This document shows positions 33,035 through 41,234 of a stretch of DNA of 64,000 nucleotides, piece by piece. This DNA is from Massilia sp. IC2-278 (GTDB lineage: Bacteria > Pseudomonadota > Gammaproteobacteria > Burkholderiales > Burkholderiaceae_D). The position numbers were made by a program, and so were the translations under genes. Within the stretch, counting starts at the first letter, position 1. Every line of letters starts with the position of its first letter. The DNA is taken from the NCBI RefSeq assembly GCF_020708045.1, contig NZ_JAJFES010000017.1:1-64000 (forward strand), written 5' to 3'. The notes beneath the pieces are model-generated. The model was not told the origin of the DNA. It made no database searches and saw nothing but the letters and a program-made list of their open reading frames with translations.

Positions 33035-33220
33035 GTACGGTGGGCACTCCGTGCCCACGCGGTTACGTGCGTATCTCTTGGCCACGTGCCGGGAGGTGTC
33101 GCTCGTAACGCATCCGCGAGCTATTTGTTCGTGGCCGTTGAATGGGGTGCGAGCGACGATTCAAAGCACGTGGTGCAAGGATGCACACGTAACCGCGTGG
33201 GCACAGAGTGCCCACCGTAC
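33035..33220. repeat. Palindromic intergenic repeat, locus F (inverted pair with GTACGG ends)
   Basis: Units 33035-33062 (forward, loop TCC) and 33193-33220 (reverse, loop AGA), enclosing 130 bases. Here the usual GTAGGG end reads GTACGG in the left unit, and the right unit carries the matching CCGTAC, so the outer arms have changed together. Confidence 0.85.
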
Positions 33221-33252
33221 GGGTCAGGTTTCGACCGTTCAGACGTTGCGTC

Positions 33253-34446
33253 TTACAGTAAGTGATCCAGCAACTCCGGCCCGAACACCTCGCGGTGCAA
33301 ACGCGTCGGTGGCACGCCGGCATCGAGCAGCGCCAGCCACTGCGCCTGCATGAACTTCAGCGGGCCGCACACCCATACCTCGGCAACATCGCGCTCCCAC
33401 TCGGGCAGGCGCGCCACCTCCATGCGACCAGCCAGCACGTCGGCCTCGCCATTTGCCTCTTCGTAGAACGTTACCACCTGCAGATTCGGCATCACGGCCT
33501 GCGCCGCCGCCACGTCGGCCTGCAGCGGATGGTGCCGCGCATCGCGCGCCGCATGCGCGAAGATCACGCGGCGCTGCGGATTGACCAGCGCGATCCGGTT
33601 CAGCGCCGACACCATCGGCGTGATGCCGACGCCGGCCGACAGCAGCACGATCGTCTCAGCCGATTCGGTATCCGGCGTGAACTCGCCGAACGGATGCGTC
33701 ACCCGTAGCACGCTGCCCGCTTCCACGTTCGCATGGATCCAGTTCGACACTTCGCCGGCCGGCGTGGTATCGATTGCATCTTCGCGCTTGACCGAGATGC
33801 GCATGCTCTCCTTACCAAACGCGTCGGACAGGCTGTACTGGCGCAGCTGGTGGCGCCCGCCCGGCAGGTCGACGGCGATGCTGACGTACTGGCCGGCCTG
33901 GAAGGTGGGCAGGGGCTGGCTGTCGTCGGCGACGAAGCGGATCGACAGCACGTTGTCGCTCTCGCGCTTCACTTCGGTTACGCGCATCGGACGGGTGGCG
34001 CCGGGTTCGATGCCGGCGGTGCTGTACATCTCGGCCTCGGCGGCGATCAGCAGCTTGGCCAGCGAGTTGTAGGCTTCGGCCCAGGCGTCCAGCAGCGGCG
34101 GCGTGGCAGCCTCGCCCAGGGTGGCGGAGATCGATGCCAGCAGGTGGCGGCCGACGATCGGATAGTGCTCGGCGCGGATGCCGACCGAGACGTGCTTGTG
34201 CACGATGCGCTTGACCACCGGCCCCAGCGCTTCCGGCGTGCCGATGTTCGCGGCATAGGCGAAGACGGCGGATGCCAGCGACTGCTGCTGCGCGCCGCGT
34301 GCCTGGTTACCCATGTTGAACAGGCGCGTCAGTTCCGGGTGCTCGCCCAGCATGTTCTTGTAGAACAGGCTGGTGATGGCGAGGCCGTGCTCGCGCAGGA
34401 CCGGGACGCTGGCATCGATGTAGGGGCGGGAAGCGGCGGAGATCAT
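33253..34446 (-). CDS. hmp: Flavohemoprotein, nitric oxide dioxygenase
   Basis: Hmp turns NO and O2 into nitrate using NAD(P)H, protecting against nitrosative stress. The 397-residue protein has a globin domain with Tyr29 (distal), Gln53, proximal His85 in HKHVSVGI and Tyr95, all at the E. coli Hmp numbering. An FAD domain (RQYSLSDA) and an NAD domain (LLSAGVGITPMVSAL, VWVCGPLKFM) follow. It is transcribed away from repeat locus G, and an NsrR-like operator lies directly upstream. nsrR itself follows upstream on the same strand. Confidence 0.96.
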   Translation of the reverse strand: MISAASRPYIDASVPVLREHGLAITSLFYKNMLGEHPELTRLFNMGNQARGAQQQSLASAVFAYAANIGTPEALGPVVKRIVHKHVSVGIRAEHYPIVGRHLLASISATLGEAATPPLLDAWAEAYNSLAKLLIAAEAEMYSTAGIEPGATRPMRVTEVKRESDNVLSIRFVADDSQPLPTFQAGQYVSIAVDLPGGRHQLRQYSLSDAFGKESMRISVKREDAIDTTPAGEVSNWIHANVEAGSVLRVTHPFGEFTPDTESAETIVLLSAGVGITPMVSALNRIALVNPQRRVIFAHAARDARHHPLQADVAAAQAVMPNLQVVTFYEEANGEADVLAGRMEVARLPEWERDVAEVWVCGPLKFMQAQWLALLDAGVPPTRLHREVFGPELLDHLL

Positions 34447-34458
34447 GTTGTTTCCTTA

Positions 34459-34481
34459 TTCATGCAAATGAAATGCATATT
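34459..34481 (-). promoter_or_regulatory. NsrR-type operator upstream of hmp
   Basis: Read on the minus strand: AATATGCATTT, C, ATTTGCATGAA. This is the 11-1-11 dyad of NsrR (consensus half AAGATGCATTT). It starts 13 bases before the hmp ATG. A 13-base string GAAATGCATATTT (34470-34482) is identical to one upstream of nsrR. Confidence 0.75.
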
Positions 34482-34548
34482 TAAAGTTTAAAAAAACGCC
34501 GGCATGGGCTGGCGGGGAAAATAAAGGAGCGGCTGCGGAGCTGATGTA

Positions 34549-34616
34549 CCGCGTGGACTCGGGAGTCCACCCTACGAAAAACCGATGCATTGGTGGGTTC
34601 GGAGAACCCACCCTAC
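34549..34616. repeat. Palindromic intergenic repeat, locus G (tandem pair, same orientation)
   Basis: Units 34549-34575 (GGACTC, loop GG, GAGTCC) and 34591-34616 (GGGTTC, loop GGA, GAACCC), both in reverse orientation. The end of the second unit supplies the TAG stop codon of nsrR (34613-34615). Confidence 0.85.
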
Positions 34617-35074
34617 GCTGTACCTCCGGCGCCACTCCAGAACATCTTGTGCATCCGCACGATCTGCTCGCCGGTGCCGCCTTCGGTGATGCGGGCCAGC
34701 GTGTAGCGGTCCATTTCGGCGTAGAAGGCGCGCATGCCGGCTTTCAGGACGCCGCGCAGCTGGCAGTCCAGGCTGAGGCCGCACTTCGTGCCTTCGCAGT
34801 CGACCAGTTCGTCGTCGCCTTCGAGTTCGCGCAGCACCTGGCCGACGGTCAGCACTTGCGGATCGGCGGCCAGGCGCAGGCCGCCGTTGCGGCCGCGCAT
34901 TGCGCGGACCCAGCCGGCGCGGGCCAGGTGGCCGACCACTTTCACCAGGTGGTTCAGCGGAATGTCGAACTGCGTGGCGATCTCCGCCACCGTCACCGGG
35001 TGCGGGCGTTCGCCGGCGCGCTCGAGGTAAATCAGCACGCGCAGGCCGATGTCGGAAAAGCGGGTCAGACGCAT
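34613..35074 (-). CDS. nsrR: Rrf2-family nitric-oxide-sensing repressor NsrR
   Basis: A 153-residue [Fe-S] repressor that loses DNA binding when NO attacks its cluster. N-terminal winged helix begins MRLTRFSDIGLRVLIYL, with recognition region IPLNHLVKVVGHLARAGWV and wing RGRNGGLRL. Cluster cysteines are Cys93, Cys98 and Cys104, with the C-x4-C-x5-C spacing of E. coli NsrR. ATG 35074 fits the family N terminus; ATG 35104 would add ten residues. The stop codon lies inside repeat locus G. It shares its operator type with hmp, so autoregulation is likely. Confidence 0.9.
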   Translation of the reverse strand: MRLTRFSDIGLRVLIYLERAGERPHPVTVAEIATQFDIPLNHLVKVVGHLARAGWVRAMRGRNGGLRLAADPQVLTVGQVLRELEGDDELVDCEGTKCGLSLDCQLRGVLKAGMRAFYAEMDRYTLARITEGGTGEQIVRMHKMFWSGAGGTA

Positions 35075-35115
35075 CGGATGCTGTTCAGAAAGTAACCCGG
35101 ACATTCTAGCTTATA

Positions 35116-35138
35116 AATACGCATAGGAAATGCATATT
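35116..35138 (-). promoter_or_regulatory. NsrR-type operator upstream of nsrR
   Basis: Minus-strand reading AATATGCATTT, C, CTATGCGTATT: one perfect 11-base half and one degenerate half. It shares the exact string GAAATGCATATTT (35127-35139) with the hmp operator, suggesting autorepression. Confidence 0.65.
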
Positions 35139-35176
35139 TTCCGAAAACTATTTTCTCAACTCCAGCGGAACAGCCC

Positions 35177-35182
35177 TATAAT
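35177..35182 (+). promoter_or_regulatory. -10 (TATAAT) upstream of the amino-acid permease
   Basis: Consensus TATAAT in the divergent gap, 66 bases before the GTG at 35249. No clear -35 was found. Confidence 0.45.
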
Positions 35183-35248
35183 CGCGAACTTTGGCTGTCC
35201 ACATGTGCTCAGCCGTTTTCCTTTTCTAGTACGACCAAGGGACTTTTC

Positions 35249-36718
35249 GTGAATCTGACACTGGGCCAGAAGCTGTTTCGCACCAAATCGGCCGAACGCG
35301 CACACGAGGACAGCCATGCCCACGGCGGCGCCGGCCTGAACCGCACGCTGGGCCTGTTCCCGCTGACCATGATCGGCGTCGGCGCCACCGTCGGCACCGG
35401 CATTTTCTTTACCATGGTGGAGGCGGTGCCGAAAGCCGGCCCGGCCGTCATCCTCTCCTTCCTGATCGCGGCCCTCACCGCCGGCCTGACCGCGCTGTGC
35501 TACGCCGAACTGGCCGGGCGCGTGCCGGCCTCGGGCTCGTCCTACTCGTTCGCCTACGCCACCGTCGGCGAATTCGCCGCCTTTATCGTGGCGGCCTGTC
35601 TGCTGCTGGAATATGGCCTGGCGGGCAGTGCTGTGGCAATCGGCTGGTCGGATTACCTGAACAATTTCCTGCAAAATGCCTTCGGCTGGGAGATACCGGC
35701 TTCGTTGCGTTCGCCGATGTTCGTGTCCGACCACAGTAATTTGACGGTCCATTCCGGGAACTTTAATTTGCCGCCGGTGCTGCTGGTGATCATGTGCTGC
35801 ATCCTGCTGGTGCGCGGCACCAAGGAATCGGCGACGACCAACGCCGTCATGGTGGTGATCAAGCTGGCGATCCTGGCTTTCTTCGCGGCGATTGCCTTCA
35901 CCGGTTTCGACGCCAACAACTTCACGCCCTTCTTCAACATGGATGACAGCAAGGGCTTTGCCGGCATGGCCGGCGTGACCGCCGCCGCCGGCACCGTGTT
36001 CTTCTCCTTCATCGGCCTGGACACCATTGCCACCGCCGGCGAGGAAGTGAAGGACCCGCGCCGCAACGTGCCGATCGGTATTCTGGCGGCCCTGATCATC
36101 GTCACCCTGTTCTACCTGCTGGTAGCCATGGCCGCGATGGGCGCCCAGCCGGCGCACATGTTCGAAGGCCAGCAGGCCGGCCTGTCGGTGATCCTGCAGA
36201 ACGTGACGGGCAAGGCCTGGCCGGCACTGGTGCTGTCCGCCGGCGCGGTGATTTCCGTGTTCTCGGTGACCCTGGTGACGATCTATGGCCAGACCCGCAT
36301 CCTGTACGCCATCAGCCGCGACGGCCTGATTCCGAAGACTTTCCAGAAGGTCAATCCACGCACCGGCGCACCGGTGTCGAACACCCTGATCGTCTGCCTG
36401 GTGGTGGGCCTGGTGGCCGGCCTGGTCGATGCTACCTTCCTGTGGGACATGGTCAGCATGGGCACGCTGACCGCCTTCATCGTGGTCTCGATCGCGGTGC
36501 CGGTGATCCGCGCCAAGCAGGGACCGGGCGCCGAGCACGGCTTCAAGGTGCCGTTCGGCCCATACGTGATTCCGGGCCTGTCGGTGCTGGCCTGCCTGTA
36601 CATCATGAAGGACTTGCCGGCCGCAACCTACCGCGTGTTCATCATCTGGATGGTGGCGGCGGTGGCGACCTACTTCCTGTACAGCGTGCGGCATAGTCGG
36701 CTGAACCGGAAGGGCTGA
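35249..36718 (+). CDS. APC-family amino acid permease (cationic amino acid transporter type)
   Basis: A 489-residue inner-membrane transporter with about 12-14 helices. The first helix has the APC signature GVGATVGTGIFF. Later come PAVILSFLIAALTAGLTALCYAELAGRVP-type sequence, FFSFIGLDTIATAGEEVKDPRRNVP (helix 6-7, typical of YfnA/CAT permeases) and the conserved ISRDGLIPK loop. GTG 35249 follows AGGG by seven bases. Substrate specificity is not determinable, although arginine catabolism genes are close by. A strong terminator follows. Confidence 0.9.
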   Translation: MNLTLGQKLFRTKSAERAHEDSHAHGGAGLNRTLGLFPLTMIGVGATVGTGIFFTMVEAVPKAGPAVILSFLIAALTAGLTALCYAELAGRVPASGSSYSFAYATVGEFAAFIVAACLLLEYGLAGSAVAIGWSDYLNNFLQNAFGWEIPASLRSPMFVSDHSNLTVHSGNFNLPPVLLVIMCCILLVRGTKESATTNAVMVVIKLAILAFFAAIAFTGFDANNFTPFFNMDDSKGFAGMAGVTAAAGTVFFSFIGLDTIATAGEEVKDPRRNVPIGILAALIIVTLFYLLVAMAAMGAQPAHMFEGQQAGLSVILQNVTGKAWPALVLSAGAVISVFSVTLVTIYGQTRILYAISRDGLIPKTFQKVNPRTGAPVSNTLIVCLVVGLVAGLVDATFLWDMVSMGTLTAFIVVSIAVPVIRAKQGPGAEHGFKVPFGPYVIPGLSVLACLYIMKDLPAATYRVFIIWMVAAVATYFLYSVRHSRLNRKG

Positions 36719-36733
36719 TCGCCCCGCATGCAC

Positions 36734-36762
36734 AACGCCGCGTTCGACGCGGCGTTTTTTTT
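36734..36762 (+). terminator. Intrinsic terminator after the permease
   Basis: 10-bp stem AACGCCGCGT/ACGCGGCGTT with loop TCG and a T-run, 15 bases after the stop. Confidence 0.92.
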
Positions 36763-36884
36763 GCCTGTAAAAAATGACATAAATGACGGGTTTTGCAAAT
36801 CAGTGATAATCTGCAACATTCGCACGGCTGCCGTTACACAATCTATCGTCTGGCCCTGCTTTATCGCACGATTACAGGACGACC

Positions 36885-39377
36885 ATGACTCCTACCGTCT
36901 CGACCGCTGGCGCTGCCGCCAGCGCGCCCACGTTCCTGCCTTTCCAGCGCCAAGCCCTGTTCGTGGCAGTCGTCATTGCCGTCGCCACGCTGCTGCTGAT
37001 GCCGACCGCGGCCGACAAATGGCCCGCCATTCCGGCCTTCCTGCCGTCCTACCAGACCAGCATCATCGGCGCCTATACGGTGGCAGCCTATCTGCTCTAC
37101 GGCTACTTCATGCAGACGCGCACCCACGCCGTGCTCTACCTCTGGGGCGGCTCGGTGTACACGGCGATCATCCTGACGGCCCAGTTTCTGTCGGTACCGG
37201 GCGCCTTCATTCCCGGCGAGCGCCTGCTCGGCGGCGGGCAGACCACCAGCTGGCTGTGGTTCTACTGGCACCTGGGCGCGACCGGCATGCTGTTCTGCTA
37301 CGCCCTGTCCGAGCTGCGCGCACCTGGCCGGCGCGTGACCGACACCCGCGCCGCCTTCCTGCGCGCCCTGGGCTGGACCGGCGCCACCGTCGCCGTCACC
37401 CTGGCCTCGGTCACCCTGTTCGAGGCGCGGCTGCCGATTGTCGACATCGCCGGCGACTTCAACCGCATCACGCACAGCGGCTATGCCCCCTTTATTCAGG
37501 CCGTGATCATGGCGGCGCTGCTCATGATGTGGCGCGCCACGCGCTTCCGCACCCCGATCGCCGCCTGGATCGGCGTGGCCATGGTGGCGCTCGCCTTCGA
37601 CAACCTGATCACGATGGCGGGCGGCACGCGCCTGTCGATCGGCTGGTACGTGGGACGCCTGAACGCACTGCTGGCGGCGCTGGTGATGCTGGGCCTCTAC
37701 CTGAAGGAAGTCAACCGCGTCTACCTGCGCGCCACCGAGCATGCGCGCCTGCTGGCCGAGGCCCACGAACGCCTGGAAAGCGAGCACTCCCGCCTGCTCA
37801 GCATGTTCGAGCAGGCGCCGGGCTTTGTCGCGGTGCTGGGCGGCGACCATTGCCACCTGCAGATCGTGAACGCCGCCTTCCGCGAGCTGGTGGGGCCGCG
37901 TGAGCTGGCCGGCAAGCCGATCCGCAAGGCGCTGCCGGAGCTGGAAGGGCAGGGCTGGTTCGAGCTGGTGGACAAGGTCTGCGCCAGCGGCAAGTCGCAC
38001 GTGGAAAACGGCATGAAGCTGAAGCTGCAGCGCGGCGACGGGCCGCCGCACGAGGTGATCATCGACGTGCTGTTCCAGCCCAACCTGGACCCAAGCGGCA
38101 AACTGGCCGGCGTCTTCATCCAGGGCCAGGACGTGACCGAGGAACACCTGGCGCGCCTCGAACTGGAGCGTTACCAGGGCCATCTGGAAAGCCTGGTGCA
38201 GGAGCGCACGCGCTCGCTGGAAGAAACCCGGAACGCGCTGATGCACTCGCAGAAGATGGAAGCGATGGGCAAGCTGACCGGCGGCGTGGCCCACGATTTC
38301 AACAACGTCCTGCACATCATCAACGGCAACCTCGACCTGATTAAGATGCTCGCCGCCGGCAACGCCAAGGTCGGCGAGCGCTGCCAGTCGGCGCAGACGG
38401 CGGTGCGCCGCGGGGCCAAGCTGTCCTCGCAATTGCTGGCGTTTGCGCGCAAGCAGCCGCTGCAGCCGAGTGCGCTCAAGCTGGAAGACGTGTTCGCGTC
38501 CATCGATTTGCTGCTCAAGCGTGCGGTGGGCGAGCGCATCGACATCCGTTTCGATAGCGCACCCGACGCCTGGAACGTGGAAGTCGACCCGCAGCAGCTG
38601 GAAAACGTGATCCTGAACCTGGCCTTGAACGCCAGCGACGCCATGCAGGACGGCGGCACCCTGGCGGTGACGGTGGCCAACGTGGACGACGGCCCCGAGG
38701 GCGGAGAATTTGTGCGCCTGTCGTTCGCCGATACCGGCGTCGGCATGAGCGAAGAAGTCAAGGCGCGCGCCTTCGAGCCCTTCTTCTCGACCAAGGGCGT
38801 GGGCAAGGGCACCGGCCTGGGCCTGAGCATGGCCTACGGCTTCGTCAAGCAAAGCGGCGGCCACATCGACATCGAGAGCGCACCGGGCGCCGGCACCACG
38901 GTCCACATCCTGCTGCCGCGCACCGGCGCGGCGGCCAGCGCGCGCAAGGCAGAGCGCGCTGCGGACGTCACCGGCGGCAGCGAGACCATCCTGGTGGTAG
39001 ACGACGAACAGGACATCCGCGAGAACGTAACCCTGATGCTGACCGGGCTCGGCTATCGCGTGCTGGGCGCCGCCAGCGCCGATGCCGCCGCCCGCCTGCT
39101 CGAAGGCGAAACGCACGTCGACCTGCTGTTTACCGACGTGATCATGCCGGGCGCGATGAGCAGCCGCGAGCTGGCCGAGCGGGCCCGCGCGCGCCATCCC
39201 GGCATCCAGGTGCTGTTCACCTCGGGCTATACCGAGGACGCGGTGATCCGCAACGACCGCCTCGACGAAGGCGTGAATCTGCTCAGCAAGCCGTATGCGC
39301 GCGAGGAGCTGGCAGCAGCATTGCGCCGCCTGCTGGGCGAGGCCAGCAAGCCGGACGTGGAGGCCGAACCGGCGTAA
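36885..39377 (+). CDS. Membrane-bound hybrid sensor histidine kinase (MASE4-like/PAS/HisKA/HATPase/REC)
   Basis: An 830-residue protein. Residues 22-275 form seven or eight helices of a MASE4-type membrane sensor. A coiled-coil linker (282-305) leads to a PAS domain (about 306-420). The dimerisation helix has His470 in GGVAHDFNN, and the ATPase has N-box Asn582 in NLALNASDAM, DTGVGM (616-621) and GKGTGLGLS (640-648). The C-terminal receiver (700-820) has acidic pair DDE (706-708), phospho-acceptor Asp751 in FTDVIMPG and Lys in LLSKPY. No separate response regulator or output domain is nearby, so it must signal to a partner elsewhere. It ends 3 bases from the convergent hydrolase. Confidence 0.92.
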   Translation: MTPTVSTAGAAASAPTFLPFQRQALFVAVVIAVATLLLMPTAADKWPAIPAFLPSYQTSIIGAYTVAAYLLYGYFMQTRTHAVLYLWGGSVYTAIILTAQFLSVPGAFIPGERLLGGGQTTSWLWFYWHLGATGMLFCYALSELRAPGRRVTDTRAAFLRALGWTGATVAVTLASVTLFEARLPIVDIAGDFNRITHSGYAPFIQAVIMAALLMMWRATRFRTPIAAWIGVAMVALAFDNLITMAGGTRLSIGWYVGRLNALLAALVMLGLYLKEVNRVYLRATEHARLLAEAHERLESEHSRLLSMFEQAPGFVAVLGGDHCHLQIVNAAFRELVGPRELAGKPIRKALPELEGQGWFELVDKVCASGKSHVENGMKLKLQRGDGPPHEVIIDVLFQPNLDPSGKLAGVFIQGQDVTEEHLARLELERYQGHLESLVQERTRSLEETRNALMHSQKMEAMGKLTGGVAHDFNNVLHIINGNLDLIKMLAAGNAKVGERCQSAQTAVRRGAKLSSQLLAFARKQPLQPSALKLEDVFASIDLLLKRAVGERIDIRFDSAPDAWNVEVDPQQLENVILNLALNASDAMQDGGTLAVTVANVDDGPEGGEFVRLSFADTGVGMSEEVKARAFEPFFSTKGVGKGTGLGLSMAYGFVKQSGGHIDIESAPGAGTTVHILLPRTGAAASARKAERAADVTGGSETILVVDDEQDIRENVTLMLTGLGYRVLGAASADAAARLLEGETHVDLLFTDVIMPGAMSSRELAERARARHPGIQVLFTSGYTEDAVIRNDRLDEGVNLLSKPYAREELAAALRRLLGEASKPDVEAEPA

Positions 39378-39380
39378 GGC

Positions 39381-40472
39381 TCAGGGCCGGACCAGCGGCC
39401 GCACGTAATCCAGCAAACTGACCAAGGTCTTGCCCGGTTCTTCCCACGGCACCATGTGCGCCGAATGCTCGAACCAGACCGCCTGTTTCGACGGCGCCTG
39501 CACCTGCGCCAGCCAGTCCACCGTCGGCTGGGTGGGCGTGGTGTAGTCGTGGCGGCCGAGGAACATCACCACCGGAATCGGAAAGGTTTTGACCTGTGAG
39601 AAATCGACCTTCACGAATTCCGGCAGCAGGCGCCCGAGCGTGAACAGGCTGCCCTGGTCGATCGCCTTGACCTGGGCGTCGGTGTAGTCGGGCGAGAGCA
39701 GGGGGCCGCTGAAGTAATACGTCGAGGTGCTGCGGAAGGCGCTCAGGCCACCGTAGTGCTGGGGCCACTTGCGGGCGACGATGATGCGTTCGCGCGTGAT
39801 GGGTTGCGTGCCGGGGTAGGGCGCGATCGAGGCCAGCTCCTTTAGCGCTTCCTCGTTCTTGTGCAGCTTCGCCTGCTCCACGGCGTACTCGTAGCTGATG
39901 CGCTCGTTCTCGCGGGTGCTGATCACCTGGCCGATGCCCACGTAGGCGTGGAACAGATCGGGGCGCTTGAGCGCCGCGCCCATGCCGACGATCGTGCCCC
40001 AGCTGTGGCCCACCAGGATCAGCTTGCGCTTGCCGTAGCGCTTGCGCACGTGTTCGGCCACTTCGATGGCGTCGTCGACATAGCGTTCGATGCGGATCGT
40101 GGGCGCGACTTTCTCCGGATCGGTTTCCAGCAAGGTCTTGCCGGCGCCGCGCTGGTCCCAGTGCACCACCGTGAAGTATTCCTCGATGGGGCGCTGGAAC
40201 TCCCACATGGTGGGTGTGATCGGCGCCGCCGGGCCGCCGTGCACGAACAGGATGATGGGGTTATTGCGGTCCTGGCCGCGCACGTTCAGCCACTGGTCGA
40301 TGCCGCCGATGACGGTCTTGTACGACTCCTGGATGCCGCTCGGGGCGGCGATGCGTTGCAGGTCTTCGATGGCGGCGCGGGCGCGGGCAAGGTGTTTCGC
40401 GTCGCCGGTTTCCTGGGCCAGGGCGGGGGCCAGGCCGAGCAGGGCGACGCAGAACAATAGGGCGTTCTTCAT
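39381..40472 (-). CDS. Exported alpha/beta hydrolase (proline iminopeptidase-like)
   Basis: A 363-residue enzyme with a Sec signal peptide (MKNALLFCVALLGLAPALAQ), so probably periplasmic. The fold shows oxyanion motif HGGPAAP, DQRGAGKT, nucleophile elbow GHSWGT, a late Asp in LGRHDYTTP and catalytic His in EHSAHMVPWEEP. The layout is that of S33 peptidases. ATG 40472 follows GAGG and is preferred for the signal peptide; the frame runs further upstream. The natural substrate is unknown. Confidence 0.85.
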   Translation of the reverse strand: MKNALLFCVALLGLAPALAQETGDAKHLARARAAIEDLQRIAAPSGIQESYKTVIGGIDQWLNVRGQDRNNPIILFVHGGPAAPITPTMWEFQRPIEEYFTVVHWDQRGAGKTLLETDPEKVAPTIRIERYVDDAIEVAEHVRKRYGKRKLILVGHSWGTIVGMGAALKRPDLFHAYVGIGQVISTRENERISYEYAVEQAKLHKNEEALKELASIAPYPGTQPITRERIIVARKWPQHYGGLSAFRSTSTYYFSGPLLSPDYTDAQVKAIDQGSLFTLGRLLPEFVKVDFSQVKTFPIPVVMFLGRHDYTTPTQPTVDWLAQVQAPSKQAVWFEHSAHMVPWEEPGKTLVSLLDYVRPLVRP

Positions 40473-40672
40473 AGGGCCTCGCAAGCAAACGGTCGAATGC
40501 TCAGCATACGCCGGTGCTGGACGCGGGCGGGCACGCTTGCGACGGGCGGCCGGATGGTGGGAGCGAACGGTGCATTGGGCTTGCATCGCATCAATGCATG
40601 AGAAACCGTCTCGGATAGATTGGGCTGCCCGATCTGAACCCGAATGCACTGAACCTGACCCCGGGAATCCGC

Positions 40673-41218
40673 ATGCCCAAACGCTATCTCATCTTGCTCG
40701 GCGCACAGACCACGGCTGGCGGTACGGTCAAGACCGCCACTTCCTTCCTGTCTTACAACGGTCTTCCCTATGTGCTCGAAGGCGACCTGGTCGACTGCCC
40801 GGCGTGCGGGCGGGAGGGGACGATCCAGTGCGTCGCGCCGAGGCTGGATGCCCGTTACAACGGCAGGCAATATGCGCTGGAACACGACTTGTGCCTGTGC
40901 GGCTGTAGCCCGCCGCCGCGCCTGGTTGCGAACCAGCAGCACAACTGCCAGTTTGTGGACGGCGCCGGTTCAAGCGGCAGCTCGCTGGACGCAGTGCTTT
41001 CCCAGATGCAGGCGAGCGCCGGCAAGACCGAGGCCGCACCGCTGCAGTTGGTCCGCGCATCGGATGAGCAGCCATTTCGCAACCGCCATTACATCCTCGA
41101 ACTGCCCGACCGGAACATCGAGGGCGTGACCGACGCCGAAGGCTTTACCCAGCCGCTGACCCAGGCAGAGCGTGACGCCCTGGTTGCCTGGCATGCCGAG
41201 CAAGACCCGGCAGCGTGA
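40673..41218 (+). CDS. PAAR-domain protein (type VI secretion spike tip)
   Basis: A 181-residue protein. The N-terminal 90 residues follow the PAAR pattern (LLGAQTTAGGTVKTATS, GLPYVLEGDLVDCPACG, TIQCVAPRLDARYNGRQYALEHDLCLCGC), with candidate metal ligands Cys42, Cys45, His71 and Cys74/76/78. A 90-residue C-terminal extension of unknown fold follows, ending in an acidic helix. PAAR proteins cap VgrG and recruit effectors. No VgrG or other T6SS gene is in the window, so this is an orphan cargo locus with the next two genes. Confidence 0.85.
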   Translation: MPKRYLILLGAQTTAGGTVKTATSFLSYNGLPYVLEGDLVDCPACGREGTIQCVAPRLDARYNGRQYALEHDLCLCGCSPPPRLVANQQHNCQFVDGAGSSGSSLDAVLSQMQASAGKTEAAPLQLVRASDEQPFRNRHYILELPDRNIEGVTDAEGFTQPLTQAERDALVAWHAEQDPAA

Positions 41219-41234
41219 TCCGGTGGAAGAGCGC

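Noticed and set aside
34591..34612. tRNA-like GGTTCGGAGAACC motif
   Set aside because: It resembles a T-arm, but no acceptor or anticodon stems surround it; it is a unit of the repeat family.
36791..36810. TTGCAA/GATAAT as -35/-10 for the hybrid kinase
   Set aside because: The two hexamers are only six bases apart, so they cannot form one promoter.
36861..39197. A 778-codon minus-strand open frame opposite the hybrid kinase
   Set aside because: Shadow of GC-rich codons; the kinase frame carries all phosphorelay motifs.
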